The notes under the pieces are model-generated. The model worked only from the letters and a program-made list of their open reading frames with translations. It was not told the origin of the DNA and made no database searches. Below are positions 26,473 to 34,885 of a stretch of 64,000 bases of DNA, piece after piece (the first letter of the stretch is position 1; every line of letters begins with the position of its first letter). Origin of the DNA: Nocardia transvalensis (GTDB lineage Bacteria; Actinomycetota; Actinomycetes; Mycobacteriales; Mycobacteriaceae); contig NZ_JADLQQ010000001.1 of assembly GCF_015477765.1 (NCBI RefSeq), forward strand, positions 806,001 to 870,000, written 5' to 3'. Made by a program: the position numbers and the translations under genes.

Positions 26473-27684
26473 ATGAGTGCTCAGCGTGCCCGGGAGGCGG
26501 ATCTGTGCGTGGTGGGGCTCGGGCCGACGGGACGGGCGCTGGCGCATCGGGCGATGCGGGCCGGTTTCCGGGTAGTGGCCATCGACCCGCGGCCGCAACG
26601 GCTGTGGGTGCCGACGTACTCCTGCTGGATCGACGAGTTGCCGGGGTGGCTGCCGGACAGCGTGATCGCCTCGCGGATTGCGGCGCCGACGGTGTGGACG
26701 AAATCGCCCCATCGCATCCAGCGGCCCTACTGCGTGCTGTCCAAGCAAGGGCTATGGGATGCGCTGCCGCTCGATGACGCCACCGTATCGGCCGCCCGTG
26801 CCACCGAGGTCGGTGCCCATCGCGTGGAGCTGAACGACGGCACGGCCGTCACCGCGGCGACCGTTGTCGACACCCGCGGGCTGGCCTCCCCCGGTTCCCG
26901 CCGCACCGCCAGCGCGCACGGCATCTTCGTCGACGCCGACCGCGCCGCGCCCATGGTCACCGAGGGGGAAGGCCTGCTTCTGGATTGGCGCGACGAGAAC
27001 GGGGCCGGTCCCGATGAGCCCCCGTCGTTCCTGTACTCGGTGCCGCTCGGCGACGGCACGGTGATCTTCGAGGAGACCAGCCTGGGCCTGCGCGGCGGTA
27101 TGCCGCAGCACGAACTGCGCCGCAGGACCCTGAATCGGCTTGCCGCGCACGGTATCCGGCTGCGCGGCGACGAACCCACCGAGGCCGCCCACTACCCGTT
27201 GGACCAGCCACCGCCGCGCGCCGGAGCGGCGGCGGTGCCGTTCGGATCCCGCGGCGGCATGATGCATCCGTGCACCGGCTACAGCGTGGCCGATTCACTG
27301 GCATTGGTGGACACCGCCGTCGACGCCCTGCGCGCGGGCCGAGACCCGGTGCAGGCACTGTGGCCGTGGCGGGCCCGGCTGGTGTATTGGATGCGCATGC
27401 GCGGCCTGTACGGGCTGGGCAGGCTGACCACCGCACAGGCGATCGCCATGTTCGAGGCGTTCTTCACCGCCCCGCCGCGCCAGCAGCGGGCGCTGCTGTC
27501 CGCGCACGACGACTACGCGGCCCTCGGCGCGGTGCTGTTCATGACCGTGGCGCGCACCTGGCCGTTCCACTGGCGTTTCGACCTGGTCGGCTGGCGCAAC
27601 CGGAACCGTTGGGTCGATTGGGAATACGACTCACACCCAGTTCTCGATCCAGTACTTCCAGACGATGGGAGCGTAGGCCGCTAG
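26473..27684 (+). CDS. Lycopene-cyclase-family flavoprotein (CrtL/CrtY type)
   Basis: The 403-residue protein starts at ATG 26473; ATG 26464 is an alternative three codons earlier. The N-terminal FAD-binding motif is VVGLGPTGRALAHRAMRAGFRVVAIDP. It is followed by LWVPTYSCWIDELPGWL, matching the P-x-Y-x-x-W region of plant/bacterial lycopene cyclases, and by FIFEETS-like and GGMMHPCTGYSVADSL motifs. Members close the ring of lycopene in carotenoid synthesis. No other carotenoid gene is nearby, so the substrate is uncertain. Its last 54 bp overlap the convergent SDR gene. Confidence 0.8.
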   Translation: MSAQRAREADLCVVGLGPTGRALAHRAMRAGFRVVAIDPRPQRLWVPTYSCWIDELPGWLPDSVIASRIAAPTVWTKSPHRIQRPYCVLSKQGLWDALPLDDATVSAARATEVGAHRVELNDGTAVTAATVVDTRGLASPGSRRTASAHGIFVDADRAAPMVTEGEGLLLDWRDENGAGPDEPPSFLYSVPLGDGTVIFEETSLGLRGGMPQHELRRRTLNRLAAHGIRLRGDEPTEAAHYPLDQPPPRAGAAAVPFGSRGGMMHPCTGYSVADSLALVDTAVDALRAGRDPVQALWPWRARLVYWMRMRGLYGLGRLTTAQAIAMFEAFFTAPPRQQRALLSAHDDYAALGAVLFMTVARTWPFHWRFDLVGWRNRNRWVDWEYDSHPVLDPVLPDDGSVGR

Positions 27685-28659
27685 CGGCGGCACCCGGATA
27701 TCGGTGCCCGCCAGCGCGGCCGCGGTATTGCGGGAGTCGAACCAGCAGCCGAATTCACTGCGCTCGAGCACATCTCGCGGCACCCCGAGCCGCGGCAGCA
27801 CCCAGCTCACCCCGGGCACGCGCATCAGCAGGTCGAGGGTCTGCTTGGGCATCACCTCCACCAGATGCGGGGCGCCCGCCTCGTCGGCGAACAGGTTGAG
27901 CACATCCGCCGCGCTCTGCCGGCGCGGGTCGACCAGGTGATAGGTGGCGCCCGGGGGCGCGGGCAGGTGCGCGATGTGGTCCAGGGCCCGGGCCACGAAA
28001 TCGACGGGCACCATATTGGTTTCACCGAGTTTCGGCACCACCAGCGGCAGCAGTCGCGGCAGTTGGGCGGCCATGCGCAAGAGCCGGAAGAAGTAATACG
28101 GCCCGGTGATGCGGTCGATCTCGCCGGTGCGGGAATGGCCGATCACGATCGAGGGCCGGTAGATCCGCCAGGGCACCCGGTCCTGCTCCCGGACCACCCG
28201 CTCGGCCTCGAAGGCGGCGCGCTGATACGGCGTGAGCAGGACCTGACCGACGTCGAACATGTCCTCGGTGAACAGCCCCTCGGCCGACCCCGCCACCTCG
28301 ACGGTGGAAATATGGTGCAGCGCACCCGCTTCCAGCCGCTCGGCGACGTCGAGGACGTTGCGCGTACCGGTTCCGGGCGCCCCGATGTCGTAGCCGGCGG
28401 CCAGGTGGAAGACATGGTCGATCGAACCGCGGTGCCCCGCAATCCAATCCGCATCGATGTCGAGGCGGGGTGCGTCCAGGTCCCCACGGACCGGACGCAC
28501 CCGATCGCCGCCGACCCATTCGCGCGCACACCGATCGAAGCGATATGCGGAGTCGGCACCGGGTCGCACCAGCACATGGATATCGCCGCTACGCTTCAGC
28601 AACTCGGGCACGAGATAGCGCCCTATCCACCCAGTTGCGCCGGTAACCAGGTATGCCAT
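27631..28659 (-). CDS. Extended SDR / reductase-like protein with Lys-to-Ala change in the active site
   Basis: The 342-residue protein has the Rossmann motif VTGATGWIGRYL at residues 5-16 and extended-SDR features (HVFHLAAGYD, HHISTVEVAGSAEG, YRPSIVIGHSRTGEIDR), resembling thioester-reductase-like domains. The active-site region reads Y145-Q-R-A-A149-F-E-A-E. The Tyr is present, but Ala replaces the catalytic Lys. The bases near 28210-28240 confirm this. It may be inactive or altered. Its 3' end overlaps the lycopene-cyclase-like gene by 54 bp, tail to tail. Confidence 0.82.
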   Translation of the reverse strand: MAYLVTGATGWIGRYLVPELLKRSGDIHVLVRPGADSAYRFDRCAREWVGGDRVRPVRGDLDAPRLDIDADWIAGHRGSIDHVFHLAAGYDIGAPGTGTRNVLDVAERLEAGALHHISTVEVAGSAEGLFTEDMFDVGQVLLTPYQRAAFEAERVVREQDRVPWRIYRPSIVIGHSRTGEIDRITGPYYFFRLLRMAAQLPRLLPLVVPKLGETNMVPVDFVARALDHIAHLPAPPGATYHLVDPRRQSAADVLNLFADEAGAPHLVEVMPKQTLDLLMRVPGVSWVLPRLGVPRDVLERSEFGCWFDSRNTAAALAGTDIRVPPLAAYAPIVWKYWIENWV

Positions 28660-28732
28660 AGCGCCAGCCTATCTCGCCCAACCACAGCAAGATCGGTGGG
28701 AGGGTGGCGCGTCGAGCTCAGAAACGAGACGG

Positions 28733-29491
28733 CTATCGGTCGGCCGGGTAGTGGCGGTCCAGCCATTCGTCGAAGGTCGGTCCGGCGAGGAGGGTATCCG
28801 GACCGGGCAACAGAGCACCCGCGGCCTGCAGTTCGCGGTTCGGATCGTCGGTGTCCACGACCTCGTCGACTCGTGCCGGATTGCCGCGTCGCGCAGCCAG
28901 TTTCGCCGCGGCCGCCGCCAGATTCAGCTCCTGCGGACCGGCGATCTCGACCCGATCGGGACCGGTGTCGGCGACCACCAGTTCGGCCAGCTGCTCGGCG
29001 ACCGTGCGGGCGGCGACGAGCTGGGTGCGGGTCTTGGGTACGTAGGCGGTGTCACCGCGGGTGGTCCAGTCCAGCATCATCTCGGCGAACTCGTGGAACT
29101 GGGCCGCGCGCAGGATCCGCACCGGCACCGGGCCTTCGAGGTAGGTCCGCTCGTGCACCAGCTTCCCGGCGTAGTGCCCTGCGGAGAAGGCGTCGATGCC
29201 GATGATCGACACCAGCACGATCCGCCGCACGCCCGCCGCGGCCGCCTCGCGCTGCACGGTGCGTGCCACCGTGCCGAAGAAGTCGGTCACCGCGGCGGTT
29301 TCGGTGACCGGAGCATTGCTCGCGTCGACCACCGCCTGCACCCCGGCCAGCGCCTGCGCCAGACCCGCGCCGGTGTAGACGTCCACACCGGCCGACCGAG
29401 CGATCGGCACCACCTCGTGCCCCTGGTTCTTCAGCACATCGACCACTTCCCGGCCGATCCGCCCGCCGGCTCCGACAACCGCGATCCGCAT
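28733..29491 (-). CDS. NmrA-like atypical SDR
   Basis: The 252-residue protein starts at ATG 29491 (MRIAVVGAGGRIGREVVDVL). It has an N-terminal NAD(P)-binding G-x-G-G-x-I-G motif and the NmrA-like fold (ALAGVQAVVDASNAP, GVRRIVLVSIIGIDAF, ILRAAQFHEFAEMM). There is no Y-x-x-x-K pair in the usual place, as in many NmrA-type members that sense nucleotides or act on quinone-like substrates. The upstream in-frame start at 29524 is less likely. It follows the enoyl-CoA hydratase gene on the same strand after 63 bp. Confidence 0.82.
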   Translation of the reverse strand: MRIAVVGAGGRIGREVVDVLKNQGHEVVPIARSAGVDVYTGAGLAQALAGVQAVVDASNAPVTETAAVTDFFGTVARTVQREAAAAGVRRIVLVSIIGIDAFSAGHYAGKLVHERTYLEGPVPVRILRAAQFHEFAEMMLDWTTRGDTAYVPKTRTQLVAARTVAEQLAELVVADTGPDRVEIAGPQELNLAAAAAKLAARRGNPARVDEVVDTDDPNRELQAAGALLPGPDTLLAGPTFDEWLDRHYPADR

Positions 29492-29554
29492 CGCTCGCAC
29501 TCCTTCGTTTCGTTCTTTCGGCAAGTCGACGAAACAGCGCGAGCGAGTGTGACA

Positions 29555-30355
29555 TCAGGCGAACACGGCTTTGCGCTTCTGGAGCATGGCGGCGGCGCCC
29601 TCGAAGAAGTCGGGGGACTGCAAAAGTTCGATCTGTCCGGACTTTTCAGCGGCGAGGGCGGCGTCGAGGGAGCCGAGGGCGGCCTGGTTGAGGGCGCGCT
29701 TGGTGAGTTCGAGGGCGCGGCGCGGACCGTTGGCCAGCCTCTCGAGAGCCGCCTCGACGCGTGCGTCGAGTTCGGCGGCGGGCACGACGCCGGTCAGCAT
29801 TCCGTACTTCCGCGCCTCGGTAACCGGTAGGCGCTCACCGAGCAGGGCCATCTCCGCGGCCACGGCACGGCCCGCGGAGGCCGCGACCATGGCGGCCGCA
29901 CCGCCGTCGGGCATCAGGCCGATGTTGATGAAGGCCAGCAACAAGTAGGCATCGTCGGCGGCGTAGGTGAGGTCGGCGGCCAGAGCCATCGCCACCCCGA
30001 CGCCCGCGGCCGCACCCCGGATCCGCGCGACGACCGGAACGGGCGCGTCGACGATGGCCTTCACCAGACGGTTGGCGCAGTCCATGGTCATCTCGGGGGT
30101 GATGCCGCGCTGCGCCTCGACGGCCGTCATGGACAGGTCTGCGCCGGTGCAGAAGTCGGAACCTTCGCCGCTGAGCACGATCGCGCGGACCGAGGTATCG
30201 TCTCCGGCCGCCAGGAAGGTGTCTCCGAGAGCGGCCATCGTGTCGTAGTCCACGGCGTTCTTGCGCTTCGGGTTGGTGATCGTGACGCGCAACACCCGCC
30301 CGTCCCGGACGGCGGTGAATCGGGTCGGAGGGGCTTGGTTGTCGAGCTCGCTCAT
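29555..30355 (-). CDS. Enoyl-CoA hydratase/isomerase family protein
   Basis: The 266-residue protein starts at ATG 30355 (MSELDNQAPPTRFTAV). The crotonase signature is present: ITNPKRKNAVDYDTM, GEGSDFCTGADLS (oxyanion hole) and RIRGAAAGVGVAMALAADLTYA. In place of the usual acidic catalytic Glu pair after the GVGVAMALAADL segment it has FINIGLMPDGGAAAMV, where Asp may serve, so isomerase-type chemistry is as likely as hydration. The substrate is unknown. It diverges from the tandem TetR gene across a region with paired GTTAAC repeats. Confidence 0.85.
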   Translation of the reverse strand: MSELDNQAPPTRFTAVRDGRVLRVTITNPKRKNAVDYDTMAALGDTFLAAGDDTSVRAIVLSGEGSDFCTGADLSMTAVEAQRGITPEMTMDCANRLVKAIVDAPVPVVARIRGAAAGVGVAMALAADLTYAADDAYLLLAFINIGLMPDGGAAAMVAASAGRAVAAEMALLGERLPVTEARKYGMLTGVVPAAELDARVEAALERLANGPRRALELTKRALNQAALGSLDAALAAEKSGQIELLQSPDFFEGAAAMLQKRKAVFA

Positions 30356-30403
30356 GGCTACTCCCGGGGCGGGCCGCCGACGCTGGCGGCAACGCAAGAA
30401 TGA

Positions 30404-30432
30404 TGGTTAACTTTGCGAATTGTGGTTAACTT
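30404..30432. promoter_or_regulatory. Two direct TGGTTAACTT repeats, candidate TetR operator
   Basis: The 10-mer TGGTTAACTT occurs at 30404-30413 and 30423-30432, 19 bp apart. Each contains the palindrome GTTAAC, and a related AGGTTGAC follows. The site lies between the enoyl-CoA hydratase start (30355) and the TetR start (30488), where self-regulation is usual. Binding by the neighbouring TetR is inferred. Confidence 0.55.
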
Positions 30433-30487
30433 AGGTTGACTGGTCCGGCGCTGTCAACAAGGGCAGCCCGGGGAGAAGGAGAGGCGT

Positions 30488-31714
30488 ATGGTCGCGGACC
30501 GCAGCGAGGCCGGTCTCGCTCCCGCGCGCGAACGCCGCCAACCGACCCAGCGACGGCCGAAGAACCGGAAGGCGCAGATCGTGCGGGTGGCGGCCCGTGC
30601 GTTCAGTGAGCGTGGCTATCACCCGGTGGGCGTCGACGAGATCGCGGCCGAGGTCGGAATCTCCGGTCCAGCCCTCTATCGGCATTTCACCAATAAGTAC
30701 GCCCTGCTGGTCGCGACCGCCGAGCACGGCGCCCAGCAGCTGCTCGATGTGGCGCACGCCGCCGACGATCCGGAACTCGATCCCGAATCGCGACTCACCG
30801 CGCTGATCCGCGCCCTGGCCGAACACACCATCGAGGTGCGCCGCGAGGGCGGGCTGTACCGGTGGGAGCGCCGCTATCTGGAACCCGACGACCGGGCCCG
30901 CATCCGGGTGATCTACGCGGGGCTGCACGAGACGGTCGAGCAGGCCATCGCCGCGCTGCGCCCCGAGCTGTCCGACGAGGACGTGCAGTTGCTGGCCACC
31001 GGCATGCTCGGCGCGATCGGCAGTATCACCGCGCACCGGACCGCCCTGGCCACCGGACGGCTGACGGATCTGCTGCAGGAGATCTGCTGGTCGATCCTGT
31101 ACACCGACCTTCCGCCCGCCCCCACGCTGCCGCCGGCGGAGTCACCGGTGCGCGGGCTGCCGCTGAGTTCGAAACGCGAACAGCTGCTCACCGAGGCGAT
31201 CCGGATCTTCGGGCGGCAGGGCTACCACGAGGCCAGTATCGAGGAGATCGGCGCCGCGGTAGGCATCAATGCCTCCAGCGTCTACCGCTACTTCACCAGT
31301 AAGTCGGATCTGCTGGCCGCGGCCTTCCACCGCACCGGCGAACGGGTGGCAATCGCCAATGCCGAGGCGTTGTCGGAGGCGACCAGCCGGGCCGATGCGG
31401 CGCTGCGCATTGCCGCCCGCTTCGCCCGGCTGACCTTCGCGATGCCGGAGATCCTGCCGGTCTACTTCGCCGAATTCTCGAATCTGCCTGCCGCCGAACA
31501 ACAGAAGCTGCGCTCCATCCAACGGCAGAACGTGCTGGAGTGGGCCCATCTGCTCGACGACGACCCGGCCGAGGCCCGCTTCCGCGTGCACGCGGCCATC
31601 GCCCAGGTCGTCGACGCGGGCCGCCGCATGCGCTTCGACTCGCGCCCGGAGAGCCTGGCCCGCGTGCAAGCGTTGATGCGGGCGGCGCTGTTGGGGAGCG
31701 GGACCGACGGATAG
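30488..31714 (+). CDS. Double TetR-family regulator (two HTH halves in one chain)
   Basis: The 408-residue protein joins two complete TetR units. The first HTH is at about residues 20-70 (VRVAARAFSERGYHPVGVDEIAAEVGISGPALYRHFTNKYALL). The second is at about 228-280 (LLTEAIRIFGRQGYHEASIEEIGAAVGINASSVYRYFTSKSDLL). Each is followed by a helical ligand-binding region. A single chain with two DNA-binding heads resembles a fused dimer. A GGAGAAGGAGAGG ribosome site precedes ATG 30488. It likely controls itself and the divergent enoyl-CoA hydratase and may control the DrrABC-like exporter, which converges on it with 8 bp between stops. Confidence 0.9.
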   Translation: MVADRSEAGLAPARERRQPTQRRPKNRKAQIVRVAARAFSERGYHPVGVDEIAAEVGISGPALYRHFTNKYALLVATAEHGAQQLLDVAHAADDPELDPESRLTALIRALAEHTIEVRREGGLYRWERRYLEPDDRARIRVIYAGLHETVEQAIAALRPELSDEDVQLLATGMLGAIGSITAHRTALATGRLTDLLQEICWSILYTDLPPAPTLPPAESPVRGLPLSSKREQLLTEAIRIFGRQGYHEASIEEIGAAVGINASSVYRYFTSKSDLLAAAFHRTGERVAIANAEALSEATSRADAALRIAARFARLTFAMPEILPVYFAEFSNLPAAEQQKLRSIQRQNVLEWAHLLDDDPAEARFRVHAAIAQVVDAGRRMRFDSRPESLARVQALMRAALLGSGTDG

Positions 31715-31722
31715 GCCGTTGG

Positions 31723-32586
31723 TCAGGCGCCGGTTTCGGCGGCGCGACGGTAGCCGCGGACGGCCGGGTAGGCGAAGATCACGATGAAGCCGATGATCCA
31801 GGCGAGGGTTTTCAGCAGGGGTGTGGCGACCGGGCCGTCGTAGCACAGGCCGCGCATGGCGTCGATGGCCGTGCTCATCGGCTGGTTCTGGACGGTCTTC
31901 TGCAGCCAGGACGGATAGGCGAACACCGGGGCGAATCCGGAGTTGAAGAACATCAGCAGGGTGTTGATGATGCCAATGATGTTCACCAGCATCACGCCTT
32001 CGGAGATCGTGGCCAGGGCCGTCACCAGCACCGCGAAACCGACCCCGAACAGCACCGGGATGCCGATCATCGCCAGCGACGCCAGCGGGCCGTTCCAGAA
32101 GCGGAAGCCGATGCACACTCCGACCGCGATCACGAACAGCGTGGTGACCAACACTCGGATCGCCTCGGCCATCAGGCGGCCGGTCAACCCCGCGGCGCGG
32201 TGGATCGGCATGGTCCAGAACCGGCCCAGCAGGCCGGTGTACTTCTCGGTCTTGAAGCCGAGCGCGCTGACCACCGCGCCGGACATCGCGGCCACCAAGG
32301 TGATCATCGGAACCGTGCCGTAGACCGCGGGCTCCCCGGTGAAGCGGCCGATCGAATCGCCCAGCACCACACGGAACATCAGCAGCGTCAGTGCCGGATA
32401 GATCAACGTCTGAATGGTGGTCGCGGGATCGCGCGCCCACACCAGCAGCAGCCTCTTGCACTGAATCAGGCTGTGCCGCATCCATGTCGACAGCGCCCGC
32501 TCCGACTGCGGCGCGACGACCGGCAGCGGCGCACTCCACCGTGCGGCCGCATCGGCCCGTTCGATCGCCTCCACGCTGCTGCTCAT
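31723..32586 (-). CDS. ABC-2 type permease (DrrC-like)
   Basis: The 287-residue protein starts at ATG 32586 (MSSSVEAIERAD). Six hydrophobic segments follow a cytoplasmic start containing RHSLIQCKRLLLVWARDPATTIQTLIYP, the usual ABC-2 entry helix. Its ATG overlaps the stop of the previous permease by 4 bases. With the ATPase and first permease it makes a DrrABC-type exporter, a class exporting hydrophobic drugs or, in mycobacteria, surface lipids (phthiocerol dimycocerosates). Confidence 0.87.
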   Translation of the reverse strand: MSSSVEAIERADAAARWSAPLPVVAPQSERALSTWMRHSLIQCKRLLLVWARDPATTIQTLIYPALTLLMFRVVLGDSIGRFTGEPAVYGTVPMITLVAAMSGAVVSALGFKTEKYTGLLGRFWTMPIHRAAGLTGRLMAEAIRVLVTTLFVIAVGVCIGFRFWNGPLASLAMIGIPVLFGVGFAVLVTALATISEGVMLVNIIGIINTLLMFFNSGFAPVFAYPSWLQKTVQNQPMSTAIDAMRGLCYDGPVATPLLKTLAWIIGFIVIFAYPAVRGYRRAAETGA

Positions 32587-33395
32587 GACCGCCTCACACT
32601 CGCCCAGATCGCCAGCGGCACAAAGCACACCGCCAGCCCGCCCAGCCACACCAGCGGCACCCACAGCACATGCCAGCTCACCCCGCTCGCCGCCATATCG
32701 CGCATGGCGAAGGAGAACTGCGAGATCGGCTGGTTGCGCACGAACGGCCGAATCCACTGCGGGAAGCCGCCTTCGGGCACGAACCCGCACGACAGCATGC
32801 CGAATATCAGCGTCGGCAGCGTCAATGCCTGACTCAGCGACTCCGGACTCTTGGTCAGGCAGCCGAGCGCATCGGCCCCGATCGCCAGCACCGTGCCGAC
32901 CGCGAGCGAGAACGCACAGAACAGCACCGCCTGCCCGAATCCCGCGACGAACCGGAAACCGATCAGATAGCCGAACAGGATCGCGGCGGTCAGCGACGTC
33001 ACCGACCGCACCAGACCGGCGGAGATCCGCGAGACCAGCGGCACCAGGCTCCCGATCGGCATGGTCTGCATCCGGGTGTTGAGTCCGGTCATGGATTCGA
33101 AGGCGGCGATCTGCGCATTCGACATCATCGTGAACGACATGGTCTGCAGCACGATGATCGGCATGACGAACTGCGCATAGTCGATGCCGCTGAACTTCAT
33201 CACGAATCGCAGCGGCAGGTAGAAGCCGAGAGTGAACACCAGCGGGGTGATCACCGCGACGATCAGCTCGCCCTTGGTGGCCATGGTGTGGACGATGCGG
33301 CCGGTCAGCGCCCGCCACTGGGCGAAGCTCGACAGGCGCGCGGTCGGCATCTCGGCGAACAGCCGGGCCCGGGTGTCGAGGGTGGGAGCACTCAC
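32583..33395 (-). CDS. ABC-2 type permease (DrrB-like)
   Basis: The 270-residue protein has six membrane segments and an N-terminal Arg/Thr-rich part (RIVHTMATKGELIVAVITPLVFTLGFYL). It contains the ABC-2 C-terminal pattern GGFPQWIRPFVRNQPISQFSFAMRDM. It overlaps the ATPase stop by 4 bases. It probably dimerises with the following permease. Confidence 0.87.
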   Translation of the reverse strand: MSAPTLDTRARLFAEMPTARLSSFAQWRALTGRIVHTMATKGELIVAVITPLVFTLGFYLPLRFVMKFSGIDYAQFVMPIIVLQTMSFTMMSNAQIAAFESMTGLNTRMQTMPIGSLVPLVSRISAGLVRSVTSLTAAILFGYLIGFRFVAGFGQAVLFCAFSLAVGTVLAIGADALGCLTKSPESLSQALTLPTLIFGMLSCGFVPEGGFPQWIRPFVRNQPISQFSFAMRDMAASGVSWHVLWVPLVWLGGLAVCFVPLAIWASVRRS

Positions 33396-34402
33396 TGATG
33401 GCCGCCCGAATGGCCGGTGATCGACAGGAACACATCGTCGAGCGAGGGGCGGCGCAGCGCGATATCGGCCAGGTCGACCGAGGCCGCGTCCAAGCGCCGC
33501 AGCGCCTCGGCCAGGGTGGCCGCGCCGTCGGGAGCCGGGATCGACACCCGGTCGGACCCGTCCAGATCCTTGCGCACGGTGTCGGGCACCAGATCGCCGA
33601 GCGCGTCGACCGCCCGGCGCAGCTGGGTCGGATCCAGCGGCACCACCTCGCAGTAGCTGCCGCCCGTCTTCTCCTTGAGTTCGTCGGCGGTGCCCTCGGC
33701 GATCACCGTGCCCTTATCGATCACGATGATGTTGTCGCTGAGGACGTCGGCCTCCTCGAGATACTGCGTGGTCAGCAGCACCGTGATGCCCTGCTCCTTG
33801 AGCGCGGACACCAGATCCCACACACCCTGGCGGCTGCGCGGATCCAGGCCGGTGGTCGGCTCGTCGAGGAAGACCACCTCCGGCCGCACCACCAGCCCGC
33901 AGGCGATGTCGACGCGGCGGCGCATACCGCCGGAATAGTGCCGCACCGCGCGCTTACCGGCGCTGACCAGGTCGAATTCCTCCAGCAGCAGGTCCGCGCG
34001 GCGACGGGCGGCCCGTTTGGACAGGCCCATCAACCGGCCGAACAGCTCCAGGTTCTCCCGGCCGGACAGATTCTCGTCCAGGGCAGCGTACTGGCCGGTC
34101 ATCATGATCGAACGCCGCACGCCCGCCGGATCCTTCACCACGTCGTGCCCGGCGACCACGGCCGTGCCCGCATCCGGGCGCAGCAGGGTGGACAGGATCT
34201 TCACGGTGGTGGTCTTACCGGCGCCGTTCGGACCGAGAATGCCCAGGACCGAGGCGCGTTCGGCGGTGAAACTGATGCCCTGCAGCGCGTGGACGTCGCC
34301 GAAGGATTTGCGGACCTCCGACACCAGCACGGCGGGTTCGGCGGTACTCGAACCGCTCGCGCCCGGCGCGGTGTGCGATTCTGCGTTGTCCAAGCTCGGC
34401 AT
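33392..34402 (-). CDS. ABC transporter ATP-binding protein (DrrA-like)
   Basis: The 336-residue protein starts at ATG 34402 (MPSLDNAESHT) with a GGAG ribosome site 6 nt upstream; an in-frame GTG at 34483 is possible but less likely. Walker A is GPNGAGKTTT, the signature is YSGGMRRRVD, Walker B is VVFLDEPTTGLDP, and the DrrA-type C-terminus (ASVDLADIALRRPSLDDVFLSITG) is present. It powers export by the two permeases that follow. First gene of the exporter operon. Confidence 0.92.
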   Translation of the reverse strand: MPSLDNAESHTAPGASGSSTAEPAVLVSEVRKSFGDVHALQGISFTAERASVLGILGPNGAGKTTTVKILSTLLRPDAGTAVVAGHDVVKDPAGVRRSIMMTGQYAALDENLSGRENLELFGRLMGLSKRAARRRADLLLEEFDLVSAGKRAVRHYSGGMRRRVDIACGLVVRPEVVFLDEPTTGLDPRSRQGVWDLVSALKEQGITVLLTTQYLEEADVLSDNIIVIDKGTVIAEGTADELKEKTGGSYCEVVPLDPTQLRRAVDALGDLVPDTVRKDLDGSDRVSIPAPDGAATLAEALRRLDAASVDLADIALRRPSLDDVFLSITGHSGGHQ

Positions 34403-34582
34403 CAACTCTCCACTATCGGCCGGGGTGGCGACCGGATTGTCCGGGCCGCCTGTGCGCACGTCCCGGTTGGTGATCCCTTCCACCCCGCCCGATGTTACTG
34501 GGAGTGTTTATTGCGTCGGCTTCGCCGCCGCGGGTTTATGGCACCTCGAGGTTGTTGGTGGTCGGCCCCGCACCGGCATGCG

Positions 34583-34630
34583 ATCACCATCGTTCCCCGG
34601 CGCGCCATCACCATCGTTCCCCGGCGCGCT
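34583..34630. repeat. two perfect-but-one-base tandem 24-bp repeats
   Basis: The units at 34583-34606 and 34607-34630 begin ATCACCATCGTTCCCCGGCG and differ only in the last base. They lie in the divergent gap; a regulatory role is possible. Confidence 0.85.
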
Positions 34631-34765
34631 TTTGGCCGGGGCCGTACCCAATCGAGGGGCCGAATAGTTGTGTCGTTACTCACATTTCGACGGACCGGGC
34701 GGTCCGAGTCGAGATCGTTGCTGGTCCCGACGCAGACCGGGCGGTTCGGTGAGGTTAGGCGTTCC

Positions 34766-34795
34766 TTGTCCGCGCGGTGGGACCGCCCATAGTCT
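34766..34795 (+). promoter_or_regulatory. Candidate promoter of the aldehyde dehydrogenase gene
   Basis: TTGTCC at 34766-34771 and TAGTCT at 34790-34795 have an 18-base spacer. An inverted repeat TGTCCGC (34767-34773) and GCGGACA (34797-34803) embraces the promoter and could be a repressor site. Confidence 0.45.
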
Positions 34796-34885
34796 GGCGG
34801 ACAGGGGAACTGACACGCACTCACCTGTCTGCGGCAGCCGTGACCAAACCAGTTGCCGAGGCATTCGCCAGCGAGAGGGTGACCA

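Larger units (their letters stand above)
34403..34885. other. 483-bp divergent intergenic region
   Basis: No gene recognised. It separates the DrrABC-like operon from the aldehyde dehydrogenase gene. It contains two tandem 24-bp repeats (34583-34630) and a candidate promoter (34766-34795). The short ORFs seen across it have no ribosome site or family match. Confidence 0.6.
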
